From NCBI GenBank assembly GCA_023460975.1, contig JAEWOG010000099.1, positions 62,001 through 126,000 of the forward strand: a DNA stretch of 64,000 nt, in the 5' to 3' direction. The notes beneath the pieces are model-generated. The model had not been told where the DNA came from. It did not search any database and was given only the letters and a program-made list of their open reading frames with translations. Below, piece after piece: positions 24,915-33,174 of this stretch (positions are counted from its first letter, which is position 1; each line of letters opens with the position of its first letter). This DNA comes from Actinomycetes bacterium. GTDB taxonomy: Bacteria > Actinomycetota > Actinomycetes > Propionibacteriales > Nocardioidaceae. The translations under genes were made by a program, and so were the position numbers.

Positions 24915-27809
24915 ATGCCATCTCTCAACCGTCGCATGCACTCAGCCGCCTTGGCGGCCGTGGCATCGGCGTCACTCGTCCTCGCGTCGACAGCCACGAT
25001 CGCCCCGACCGCGTACGCGGCGGTTGCGTCACCGCGAGGTCTTGACGCCGGCAGCGCGCCGGTGCTGACGTGGCAGCGCGTCAAGGGCGCCACTGACTAC
25101 CAGATCCAGGTGGACGACGACTCGAGCTTCAGGTCTCCGGAATACTCCGCCACCACGAAGAACTCGACGGCTGTCCCCCTCAAGAACCTCAAGCCCGGGA
25201 CCGCGCACTGGCGCGTGCGGGCGATGGCTGGGCGCGACGCCTCGGACTGGGCGGACGGCACCTCCTTCACCGTGGCCGCGGTCACCACCCCGACGAACAC
25301 GCTTCCGGCGGACGGCGCGCAGCTCCCGCAGCCTGCGAGCCCACCAACCCTGCGGTGGACCGCGACCCCGGGCGCAGTCTCCTATCGTGTCGAGGTCGCC
25401 CGCGACCCCAACTTCGCGGGGGCGAAGTCATACACGACCAAGAACACCTCCCTCGTCGTGCCCGACGCGCTGGGTGAAATCACCTGGTACTGGCGTGTGA
25501 CGGCCGACAAGGGAGACGGACTCCTGAGCAACCCGTCGGCGGCGACCAGCTTCACGATTCTTCCCCTCGCCACGCCGACACTCACCTATCCGCAAGACAC
25601 CTTCGAGGTGGCCCTCCAGGATGTCGTACTCGACTGGGAGCCCGTGGCGGGCGCCCAGACCTACGACGTCCAGGTCGCCACCGAGCCGTCCTTCACGAAC
25701 TTCGTCGTGGATGCGAAGAACATCTACGGCACCCGCTACTCGCCGGCCGTGACGACCAACAACGACGAGTTCTGGTGGCGGGTGCGGGCCGTCGACGCCA
25801 ATGGCCAGCCCACCGCGTGGACCACCAGTCGCAACAACTTCAAGCGTCAGTGGCCGCACAAGCCGCAGCTCCTTCATCCCCTCGGCACCGCGCTCCGGGA
25901 CGGCGCCCGCTTCTTCGAGTGGACACCGGTCAAGCACGCCTCGACGTACCAAGTGTGGGTCAGCGCCAACGCCAGCGGCTCGCCCGCGAACCTGTGCGGG
26001 ACCACTCCCAACACGACGTTCGCTCCACGCAACGGAACCTGCTCCATCATCAACGGGGACGCGACCTTCTACTGGTTCGTGGTGCCCTTCGATGAGCCGT
26101 ACCCCTCGGGCGGCCTGCCGGGGTCGCGCTCCGATCTGGGGACCGTGACCTACTCCGCTGTCGCGGCACCCACCCAGCCGGCGCCCACCCAGGCAGAGGC
26201 GACGACGTGGCGCGGCACGGGCTTGAAGATCAACATGTCCGGCTCCGGCGTCGCGAACGCGGCCAAGGGATGCTCGAGCACCCCCAGCGAGGTGCACGGC
26301 GGCACGTACGTCAAGCCCACGGTGTGCCCCGCCATCGGGACCCCTGTGTTCTCGTGGGATGCCGACCCCAAGGCGGATCGGTACGTCGTGTGGTTCGCCC
26401 AGGACGAGAATTTCACCACCACCGAGGTCGACCCGATCTCGACCACCAACACGATGGTGGCCCTCGACCGGACCGACCACGGTGGCGGATCGCACATGCA
26501 GTTCCCCGAGAGCGAGGCGGGCGTTCCCTACTACTGGTACGTGCAGCCGTGCCGTGGGAGCCTGTGCGGCCCCGATCCGGTGAACGCTTTCCCCGGCCTC
26601 CCGGGCGCGGCGTCGTTCGCCAAGACCTCCCCGAGCATCACGGGCCTGTCGTCGACTTCTCCTGACGGCAACGACGTGACGTTCTCGTGGAACGACTACT
26701 ACGACATCAACGTCGCCTCGAGCATCAATGGGGAGACCGGCACCCAGTCGGCGCACACGTACCTCGTCGAGGTCGACAACGAGCCGTCCTTCGCGGCTCC
26801 CTTGGTGGACACCGCCACCATCGACCAGACCACGTACACGGCGTACAAGGAGCTCTACCCCGACACGACGCTGTACTGGCGCGTGCGGGCGATCGACACA
26901 GCCCGCAACCAGCTGGCCCTGTCTGCCACGCAGACGATCGCCAAGCAGAGCTCCGCTCCTACCCCGACCGCTCCTGCCAACGGGGCCCAGGTCGCGGGCA
27001 CCGCGCCTCTCGAGTGGACGGCGATGCCGTTCGCCAGGACCTACACCGTCGAGCTCTACCGCAACAACGACACGACGTTCTCGCCGGCCAACCGGGTCTT
27101 CTCGGTGACCACCCGGATGCCGGCCTATGCACCGGAGAACCCGATCCCGAGCTCGTCGACGCCGTACGTGTGGCGGGTCCGCAAGACCGACCCCTCGGGC
27201 AACGTGGGCCCGTGGTCGGCCGTGTCGCGCCTGAACTCGGCGGGCATCGCCCCCGAGTTGATCAGTCCGGCCAACGGGAGCCGGCCGGCCGCCAACGCCG
27301 TCGTCTTCCGCTGGTCCTCGGTCCAGGGTGCCGCCTCGTACGAGTTGGCCACCACCGTGGGCGATCGCACCTCGACGGTCAAGACCGTCAACACCGCGTA
27401 CGCACCGTCCGTGATGGCGGACGGCACCTGGATGTGGAGCGTGCGCGCCCTCGACGGCGCGGGACAGCAGATCGGCGCCAGCCTGTCGCGCAGCTTCAAG
27501 ATCGACGGCACGGCCCCAAAGGTCACGAAGTCCAAGCTGCCGAAGAAGGCCAAGAAGGCCAAGGTCGTGCTGACCTTCAGTGAGCCCGTCAAGGGCGTGT
27601 CGAAGAAGTCGGTCAAGCTGACGCTGAAGGTGGGCAAGAAGCAGAAGAAGGTCAAGCTCAAGCTCAAGGTGAAGGGCACCAAGCTCGTCATCACGCCCAA
27701 GGGCAAGCTCCGCAAGGGCGTGGAGCACACCCTGAAGCTGAGCTCGAAGATCACCGACCTGGCGGGCAACCCGCTGGTCCCGGTGAAGTACACCGTCAAG
27801 GTCTCCTGA
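24915..27809 (+). CDS. Large secreted FN3-repeat protein with Lys-rich Big_5-like end
   Basis: The 964-residue protein has a signal peptide (1-36, ends AYA) and then six or more beta-sandwich repeats of FN3 type, recognisable by LTWQRVKGATDYQIQV, LRWTATPGAVSYRVEV, LDWEPVAGAQTYDVQV, EWTPVKHASTYQVWV, FSWDADPKADRYVVWF and FRWSSVQGAASYELAT, each with a W-x-V-R-A type strand. The last ~100 residues are very Lys-rich and read as a Big_5-like domain (VVLTFSEPVKGVS ... LSSKITDLAGNPLVPVKYTVKVS). No sortase signal or membrane anchor is visible. Probably a cell-surface or matrix protein held by charge; function unknown. Confidence 0.85.
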   Translation: MPSLNRRMHSAALAAVASASLVLASTATIAPTAYAAVASPRGLDAGSAPVLTWQRVKGATDYQIQVDDDSSFRSPEYSATTKNSTAVPLKNLKPGTAHWRVRAMAGRDASDWADGTSFTVAAVTTPTNTLPADGAQLPQPASPPTLRWTATPGAVSYRVEVARDPNFAGAKSYTTKNTSLVVPDALGEITWYWRVTADKGDGLLSNPSAATSFTILPLATPTLTYPQDTFEVALQDVVLDWEPVAGAQTYDVQVATEPSFTNFVVDAKNIYGTRYSPAVTTNNDEFWWRVRAVDANGQPTAWTTSRNNFKRQWPHKPQLLHPLGTALRDGARFFEWTPVKHASTYQVWVSANASGSPANLCGTTPNTTFAPRNGTCSIINGDATFYWFVVPFDEPYPSGGLPGSRSDLGTVTYSAVAAPTQPAPTQAEATTWRGTGLKINMSGSGVANAAKGCSSTPSEVHGGTYVKPTVCPAIGTPVFSWDADPKADRYVVWFAQDENFTTTEVDPISTTNTMVALDRTDHGGGSHMQFPESEAGVPYYWYVQPCRGSLCGPDPVNAFPGLPGAASFAKTSPSITGLSSTSPDGNDVTFSWNDYYDINVASSINGETGTQSAHTYLVEVDNEPSFAAPLVDTATIDQTTYTAYKELYPDTTLYWRVRAIDTARNQLALSATQTIAKQSSAPTPTAPANGAQVAGTAPLEWTAMPFARTYTVELYRNNDTTFSPANRVFSVTTRMPAYAPENPIPSSSTPYVWRVRKTDPSGNVGPWSAVSRLNSAGIAPELISPANGSRPAANAVVFRWSSVQGAASYELATTVGDRTSTVKTVNTAYAPSVMADGTWMWSVRALDGAGQQIGASLSRSFKIDGTAPKVTKSKLPKKAKKAKVVLTFSEPVKGVSKKSVKLTLKVGKKQKKVKLKLKVKGTKLVITPKGKLRKGVEHTLKLSSKITDLAGNPLVPVKYTVKVS

Positions 27810-27817
27810 CCTTCCAC

Positions 27818-27876
27818 CACAGCGGGACTGTGCTTGTCCGGACGCTCGCGTCCGCGACGGGTACAGTCCCGCTGTG
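27818..27876 (+). terminator. 14-bp inverted repeat between FN3 gene and the next gene
   Basis: CACAGCGGGACTGT and ACAGTCCCGCTGTG are perfect complements around 31 bases that hold a smaller GGACG/CGTCC hairpin. It would end the FN3 transcript, but the right arm also includes the -10-like box and the GTG start of the next gene. Confidence 0.65.
27862..27867 (+). promoter_or_regulatory. Putative -10 box inside the inverted repeat
   Basis: TACAGT ends 6 bp before GTG 27874, which fits a leaderless start. It lies in the right arm of the repeat 27818-27876. Confidence 0.45.
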
Positions 27877-28506
27877 ACGTGGTTGGGAGAGCACTGGCTC
27901 GACATCGTGGGGTGGGGCGGCAGCCTCGTCCTGATCATCTCGTTGATGCAGACGCGGCTGCTCCGTTTCCGCATCGTCAACACCGTTGGTTGCGTGCTGC
28001 TGGTCGTCTACAACAGCCTCATGCACGTGTGGCCGATGGTCGGGGTCAACGTCGTGTTGTGCCTGGTGAACCTCTGGTTCATCGTCCGTCTCCTGCGCGA
28101 GCGCCACGACGACTCCGTCTACGAGGTGGTCCACGTGCGGCCCGACGACGACTTCCTGCGCCACGTGCTGCGCGTCCACGAGGGTGACGTCCTGGCCTTC
28201 AACCCCGAGTTCATCCATGACCCGTTCGACGCCGACCAGACGGCCTTCCTGATCCTCAAGGGGGACGAGACGGTCGGGGTCGTGCTCCTGTCCGTGACCG
28301 AGCGAAAGGCGAGGATCCTGCTCGACTACGTCACCCCCCGTCACCGCGACTTCTCTCCTGGCGAGTTCGTCTGGCGGCGCAGCGACGTCCTTGCCGATCT
28401 CGGCATCGACCGCGTCGTGACGCCAGAGGGCATGCGCGACCCGTACTACCCCCGCATCGGCTTCCGGCCCGACGGCGACGCGTGGTCTCTGGAGGTCACT
28501 CGGTGA
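27874..28506 (+). CDS. YgjV-like membrane domain fused to a GNAT-like domain
   Basis: The 210-residue protein has three membrane helices in the first 75 residues (DIVGWGGSLVLIISLMQT, RIVNTVGCVLLVVYNSLM and MVGVNVVLCLVNLWFIVRLL), similar to YgjV/PQ-loop-like small membrane proteins, followed by a soluble alpha/beta part (80-210) that ends YYPRIGFRPDGDAWSLEV, like the last strands of a GNAT acyltransferase. The acetyl-CoA loop is not clearly recognisable. The gene overlaps the next membrane protein by 4 bp (GTGA), so the two are likely made together. Confidence 0.72.
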   Translation: MTWLGEHWLDIVGWGGSLVLIISLMQTRLLRFRIVNTVGCVLLVVYNSLMHVWPMVGVNVVLCLVNLWFIVRLLRERHDDSVYEVVHVRPDDDFLRHVLRVHEGDVLAFNPEFIHDPFDADQTAFLILKGDETVGVVLLSVTERKARILLDYVTPRHRDFSPGEFVWRRSDVLADLGIDRVVTPEGMRDPYYPRIGFRPDGDAWSLEVTR

Positions 28507-29894
28507 TTACGGTGTTCATCCGCAAGGTGGCCCCGTGGATCGCTCTGGTCGTCTTGTTCACGCTCGTTGTCCGCGAATGGGCTTCACCCATGGTTCCCGG
28601 CAACGACATGTGGTTCCACCTCAGGATGGGCAAGGAACTCCTGGCGAGTTGGCCTTCGCCCTCACCTGGGCACCTGGGTCGTTTCGACACTGCGGACTGG
28701 GTCTCGACACAGTGGCTGAGCCAGCTCGGCATGGCCTTCCTGGCGAACCACTTCGGCCTGCGCGGCGTCATCTGGCTCTTCGGTGCCACATCCCTGTTGC
28801 TCATCACGCTGCTCTACTTCACCTGTCGTCGCGAAGCGGCCCCTTTGGGCGCTGTCACCGCCACAGCCATCGCCGTGATCGGCGCCTTTCCCGGACTCAC
28901 CGAACGTCCCCAACTGTTCAGTTACGTCCTGGTCGTAGTGGTCACCAGAGCATGGCTGTCGACCGCCGAGGACGGCCGCCCCCGCTGGTGGCTCGTGCCC
29001 CTGCAGTGGCTATGGGTGCTCATCCATGGCATGTGGCTGACGGGAATCCTGATTGGTGCAGCGGCGGTGGTGGGGATCCTGCTCGCCCGACAGCACCCGA
29101 TCAAGCAGGTGGCACGGCTGGCGAGCATCCCTCTCCTGTCGTTCATCCTCGCAGCGGCGTCGCCGCTCGGGCTTTCCGCCTACACGTCACTCCTCGGCGT
29201 CGGCGCCCGTTCCCAGTACTTCGCTGAGTGGCAGAGCCCGGAGTTCTCCGCCCCCGACGCCATCGCGGTGCTGTGCATGGTCGCGGGGATCCTCCTGGTG
29301 TGGTTCCGCCGGGGTGACATCGCTTGGCCCCGCATCGCACTGTTCGGGCTGGCTCTGGCGTGGGCGCTCTTCTCAGTGCGGACCGTGCCCGTGGCCGCGC
29401 TGATGCTGGCACCCCTGCTCGCGGGAGCGTTGGGGACCCTTCTTCCGGACGAACCTCGACCCCCGCGACGTGAGGAGCAACTCGGGGTACTCTCCGCGGC
29501 TGGGATCGCTGCCGCGGCATTGGTCATGGTGATCCCGTCCCCAGACTCGACTGACGTCGTCCCCAGCTGGGTGGACCAGCGCCTCGATTCGCTGCCCGCT
29601 GGTACCGGCGTACTCAACGATTGGGACCGAGGCCCGTACCTTTTGTGGCGGCACCCGGACCTCGAATTCGTTACGCACGGCTATGGCGACATCTTCACCG
29701 ACGAGGAAATCGAGCGCAACGCAAACCTGATGAAGGCGGGCAAGGGATGGTTCGAGAACGTCAAGGAGGTGGCGCCCGACTACGCCCTCCTGGACCCGAG
29801 CTGGCCGCTGGCATACAACTTGGTCCACGTCCTCGAGTGGGAGACGGTCGAGGGTGACGACGAGTTCGTCTTCTTGGTAGCGCCCCAGGGTTGA
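28503..29894 (+). CDS. Polytopic membrane protein, GT-C-like, unknown substrate
   Basis: The 463-residue protein has 10-11 membrane helices and ends in a soluble domain (about 350-463). After the first helix it shows PGNDMWFHLRMGKELL and DTADWVSTQWLSQL, which match the D-x-W-x-H-L-R-x-G and W-x-x-x-x-W-L-S pattern of a widespread unnamed GT-C-like family. These may be lipid-linked sugar transferases, with the Asp before W-x-H as the candidate catalytic residue. Start GTG 28503 overlaps the upstream gene's stop. About 175 bp follow without a clear gene. Confidence 0.7.
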   Translation: MITVFIRKVAPWIALVVLFTLVVREWASPMVPGNDMWFHLRMGKELLASWPSPSPGHLGRFDTADWVSTQWLSQLGMAFLANHFGLRGVIWLFGATSLLLITLLYFTCRREAAPLGAVTATAIAVIGAFPGLTERPQLFSYVLVVVVTRAWLSTAEDGRPRWWLVPLQWLWVLIHGMWLTGILIGAAAVVGILLARQHPIKQVARLASIPLLSFILAAASPLGLSAYTSLLGVGARSQYFAEWQSPEFSAPDAIAVLCMVAGILLVWFRRGDIAWPRIALFGLALAWALFSVRTVPVAALMLAPLLAGALGTLLPDEPRPPRREEQLGVLSAAGIAAAALVMVIPSPDSTDVVPSWVDQRLDSLPAGTGVLNDWDRGPYLLWRHPDLEFVTHGYGDIFTDEEIERNANLMKAGKGWFENVKEVAPDYALLDPSWPLAYNLVHVLEWETVEGDDEFVFLVAPQG

Positions 29895-30069
29895 TGTCAC
29901 TGGGACTGCGGGGCCCTGTCAGCGGAACGTCGCGGGAACAACCGTCCCCAACGATTCGGTCGAACTCGCCCGCAACCTCGTCGATGACGTGCTCGTGCCC
30001 ATGCGCCCCCACTGGCGTTCGCGCCTCACCACCGCGGACCGTCTGCACAGCCCCCGACTTACTGGCGCT

Positions 30070-31116
30070 TCACCGCTCGCCCTTCCCGCCGCGGGAGCTA
30101 GCGGCCACCCAGCGCTCCAGCACTCGCTCTGCGTCGCCGCTGTCGATCGCGGTGCGCGCGCGCTCGATCCCTGCCCCGAGCGCATCGGCGACGGCCGCGG
30201 ACGGCGCGTCGTACACCGCCAGCGCCGCCCCCGCGTTGAGCAGCACCGCGTCGCGGACCGGGCCCTGCTCCCCCGCGAGGACACGCCGGACGACGTCGGC
30301 ATTGTGGGCCGCATCCGCGCCACGCAACGCGTCGGCCGAGGCGAGCGGCAGGCCGTAGTCCGCTGGATCCACGACCGCGTGCCTGATCTCGCCGTCGTGG
30401 ACCTGCCACACCTGCGACGTCGTGGTCGTGGTCAGCTCGTCCAGCCCGTCGTCGCCGCGGACGACCCACGCGTCAACGCCGCGCCCGGCGAAGACGCCCG
30501 CCATCACGGGGGCCATCCGGGGGTCAGCGCACCCGATGGCCTGCGCCCGCGGGCGTGCTGGGTTGGTCAGCGGACCCAGGATGTTGAAGGTCGTGGCGAT
30601 CCCGAGCTCTCGACGCGGAACGGCCGCGTGTCGCATGGCCGGGTGGAACGTGGCAGCGAAGCAGAAGGTGATGCCGGCCTCCTCGACGACTTCGGCGACC
30701 CTTCCCGGTGTCAGGTCCAAGCCGACTCCCAGCACCTCCAGCACGTCGGCTGACCCGGACTTGGAGGAGGCCGAACGATTGCCGTGCTTGACGACCTTGG
30801 CACCGGCGCCAGCGGCCACGATCGCGGACATCGTCGAGATGTTGACCGACATGGACCGGTCGCCTCCCGTGCCCACCACGTCGAGCAGCCGCCCGGGCAC
30901 GTCGATGGGCAGTCCAGCCTGCACCATCGCGTCGGCGATTCCTCGCACCTCGCCGACGGTCTCCCCCTTGGCCCGCAGCGCCACGACGAAGCCGGCAATC
31001 TGACTGGGCGTCGCGTGGCCCGCGAAGATCTCCGCCATCGACCACTGTGCCTGGTCCTGGGAGAGGTCCTCCCCAGCCACCAGTCGTGTCAGCACTTCGG
31101 GCCACGTATGGGTCAT
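30070..31116 (-). CDS. trpD: Anthranilate phosphoribosyltransferase
   Basis: The 348-residue enzyme transfers phosphoribose from PRPP to anthranilate, the second step of tryptophan synthesis. Visible motifs are the PRPP-binding GTGGD (about residues 82-86), NISTMSAIVAAG, KHGNRSASSKSGSADVLE (with the anthranilate-site residues) and the metal-binding DDGLDE. Its size is normal. No other trp gene is adjacent; the gene stands alone after the degraded glycosyltransferase and HTTM genes. Start ATG 31116 overlaps by 4 bp the end of the upstream remnant. Confidence 0.95.
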   Translation of the reverse strand: MTHTWPEVLTRLVAGEDLSQDQAQWSMAEIFAGHATPSQIAGFVVALRAKGETVGEVRGIADAMVQAGLPIDVPGRLLDVVGTGGDRSMSVNISTMSAIVAAGAGAKVVKHGNRSASSKSGSADVLEVLGVGLDLTPGRVAEVVEEAGITFCFAATFHPAMRHAAVPRRELGIATTFNILGPLTNPARPRAQAIGCADPRMAPVMAGVFAGRGVDAWVVRGDDGLDELTTTTTSQVWQVHDGEIRHAVVDPADYGLPLASADALRGADAAHNADVVRRVLAGEQGPVRDAVLLNAGAALAVYDAPSAAVADALGAGIERARTAIDSGDAERVLERWVAASSRGGKGER

Positions 31117-31388
31117 GGCCCAACCCTAAAGGTGCCGGACACCAAGTCCGCGGCGGTGTCCGTCGCTTCCAGGACTCGTTTCCCCGTGTCGCACGATGCG
31201 ACGTTGCCACGCGTCATCCACACCGACGCCGGGCTTGACGCCGTGAGCCGTGCCACTAGGACCGTTGGGGCACTCGATCCATCGACGACGATCCCGTCGA
31301 TGTGCATCGGCATCGAGTCCAGCGCCAGAGGCAGGAGCGCCTCCTCGTTGAGGCATGGGGCCCGGAAAACCAGAGTCAGGGAGACTTC
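31113..31388 (-). pseudogene. N-terminal remnant of a family 2 glycosyltransferase
   Basis: About 90 residues read EVSLTLVFRAPCLNEEALLPLALDS, then IDGIVVDGSSAPTVLVA and TRGNVASCDTGKRVLEATDTAADLVSG, the start of a GT2 fold (normally VxxPCLNEE ... VVDGSSTDGT ... G-x-x-G). The frame stops at 31113, before the DxD motif and the rest of the 250-residue fold, so no enzyme can be made. The stretch lies between the HTTM gene and trpD. Confidence 0.5.
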
Positions 31389-32197
31389 GGGGTCGAAGGC
31401 GACACGGGGCCGGGCGTGGCCGCTCCGGACGTGGGCGAGACCGCGACAGATGAGAACGAAGGACGAGTCAAGAACAGCGGGTACAAGCCGACACACGCCA
31501 GTGTAAAGGCGATCAGCGCAATGGAACCGTCGAGCATGGTCACCAAGATGCTCAGATGGAGACATAGGCCGAGGAGAGCGGCGAGCACCCGCCATCGCGG
31601 CAACCACAGACCCACGGCCATGAATACCTCCAGAACCACTGTCGCGATGGCCATGGTCGTGTACGCCCACCACGGCAGCGGCACCCACATCCAGTGCGAC
31701 AGCGGCACCCCAGAGAGAAAGGACGCGTTGATCTTGCTCAATCCTGCGAACAGATAGCACGCGGTGACCTGCGTGAGCATCAACGTCACCGGACCCCAGC
31801 GCACCGGACCCGTCGATGGCCTGGCGGCCCACTCCACGTCGGGGCGCGAACACGCCAGGAGGACGAGCAAAAGCGTGATCAGGACCCGGTGGTTGCTGTA
31901 GAGCTGCTCATCGCACGCAAAGGCGAGTACATGGAGGGTCGCGGCGATAGCTGCGCACCACGCGGTGCGCCACCCCAGGACCACCGCCGCACCAGCGGCA
32001 ATACCCGCCACCAAGTACGCCAGCGCAGACGCCTCCGTGGGAGCAGGCAGCCCAGTGACGACGGGCACCGCGAACTTTCCGGCGGCCAGTCCACGGAGCG
32101 CGGTGAACGTCTCGACGACAAGGAAGGCATGGGCGAGCCCAAGCGAGATCCTGGCCACGAGCAGGGCGCGGGTCCCGCTCAGCACGCGACGATCCAC
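31376..32197 (-). CDS. HTTM-domain-like polytopic membrane protein
   Basis: The 273-residue protein has six to seven helices and the pattern of HTTM/gamma-carboxylase-like proteins: YSNHRVLITLLLVLLA, then QVTACYLFAGLSKINASFLSGVPLSHWMW and PLPWWAYTTMAIATVVLEV. The enzymatic C-terminal part of true vitamin K carboxylases is absent. HTTM proteins are spread by transfer and of unknown role in bacteria. The C-terminal 25 residues are Ser/Pro rich. Start GTG 32197; overlaps the upstream small-protein gene by 19 bp, so the two are likely expressed together. Confidence 0.75.
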   Translation of the reverse strand: MDRRVLSGTRALLVARISLGLAHAFLVVETFTALRGLAAGKFAVPVVTGLPAPTEASALAYLVAGIAAGAAVVLGWRTAWCAAIAATLHVLAFACDEQLYSNHRVLITLLLVLLACSRPDVEWAARPSTGPVRWGPVTLMLTQVTACYLFAGLSKINASFLSGVPLSHWMWVPLPWWAYTTMAIATVVLEVFMAVGLWLPRWRVLAALLGLCLHLSILVTMLDGSIALIAFTLACVGLYPLFLTRPSFSSVAVSPTSGAATPGPVSPSTPKSP

Positions 32198-32496
32198 GAC
32201 TTGGAGGTGTGTGAGAGCTCGACCTCTGCGGCACCACTGACCCTCCTACACAGGAACTCGCCGAGAGCGCGGGTGTACACCACGTCCGCTCGCATCCCGG
32301 CAGGGAGGTGATCGCCGAGATCCACGTCGATCTGCTCGCCACCGCTGTCACGGACGATGACGTCGCGGTTCCCAAGGCCCGAGTACATCTGGAACCCAAA
32401 ACGGGTGGGAGGGTCAGTGGTCAAGGCGACCATGGGCACCAGGAACTGAAGGCTGATGACCCCACCGATCACCGCACGCCGAGAACGAGTGAACAC
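32179..32496 (-). CDS. Small exported or anchored protein paired with the HTTM gene
   Basis: The 105-residue protein has a basic start and one hydrophobic segment (residues 7-25, AVIGGVISLQFLVPMVAL), then a beta-rich domain (GFQMYSGLGNRDVIVRDSGGEQIDVDLGDHL) and two Cys (LCRRV and IVAC). I recognise the general HTTM-partner layout but not a named family. GTG 32496 is used, since an in-frame start ten codons earlier adds only Arg/Asp residues. Probably the domain faces outside. Confidence 0.65.
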   Translation of the reverse strand: MFTRSRRAVIGGVISLQFLVPMVALTTDPPTRFGFQMYSGLGNRDVIVRDSGGEQIDVDLGDHLPAGMRADVVYTRALGEFLCRRVSGAAEVELSHTSKSWIVAC

Positions 32497-32564
32497 GACC
32501 CGATCATCGCACCGGCGCCTCACCAACAGGCGGGAATCGGCACAATCGCCGACAGTTGCACCCC

Positions 32565-32987
32565 TCAGGCAGTGGTGGCCGGAACAGCCGGGCGCAGCAC
32601 GCCCACGACGGCCTCCGCCAACTGAATCGGGTCGATAGGGTGAGGCACGGCGGCCTCGGCGCGCGACCAGGTCGCCAACCAGGCGTCCTGCGGCCGACCG
32701 GTGAGCACGACGATGGGAGGACAGGAGTAGATCTCGTCCTTCATCTGCTTGGCGATGCCCATCCCGCCGGCAGGCACTGCCTCGCCGTCGAGGATCGCCA
32801 GGTCGATGCCACCGGCGTCCATGTTCTGCAGCACGACCGGCTGGGTCGCGACCTCCACGTACGAGAACTCGGGCAGGTCCGGGTGCGGACGACGACCCAG
32901 CGCGAGGATGACCTGCTGGCGCGTGGTGACGTCATCGCTGTAGACGAGGACCTTGAGCGGCTTGGCGTCGGATGAAGTCTGGCTCAC
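32565..32987 (-). CDS. Orphan receiver-like protein next to ctaE
   Basis: The 140-residue protein has the alpha/beta order of a response-regulator receiver: VLVYSDDV with the acidic pair (17-19), Asp67 in LAILDGEA as possible phospho-site and VLTGRPQD. The conserved Lys-Pro near residue 105-110 is replaced by HPIDP, so it may be phosphorylation-independent. There is no output domain and no kinase beside it. It diverges from the cytochrome c oxidase genes. Start GTG 32987. Confidence 0.7.
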   Translation of the reverse strand: MSQTSSDAKPLKVLVYSDDVTTRQQVILALGRRPHPDLPEFSYVEVATQPVVLQNMDAGGIDLAILDGEAVPAGGMGIAKQMKDEIYSCPPIVVLTGRPQDAWLATWSRAEAAVPHPIDPIQLAEAVVGVLRPAVPATTA

Positions 32988-33161
32988 ACGCGCGATGCTA
33001 CTCGTCCACCCCGGAGCCTGTGCGACCGCATGCCGGTGGCCATCGGGGTGGACTTGTCCATGGGTGCAAATATCGGGATTGAGAAGGCCGGTTCAGGCTC
33101 ATTGTGAACTTTGCGATGCCCAAACACCGGGGGTCGGGGTGCCGTCAGGATCGCGACGGGC

Positions 33162-33167
33162 CATAAT
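33162..33167 (+). promoter_or_regulatory. -10 box of the ctaE-qcrCAB operon, leaderless
   Basis: CATAAT is the best -10 match in the area. It ends 7 bp before GTG 33175, placing the transcript start at or next to that codon. The -35 is not clear. Confidence 0.55.
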
Positions 33168-33174
33168 GGCGCTC

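Noticed and set aside
25428..27983. 851-residue open frame opposite the FN3 gene
   Set aside because: Low-complexity Arg/Gly/Val composition; the plus strand has a signal peptide and FN3 repeats.
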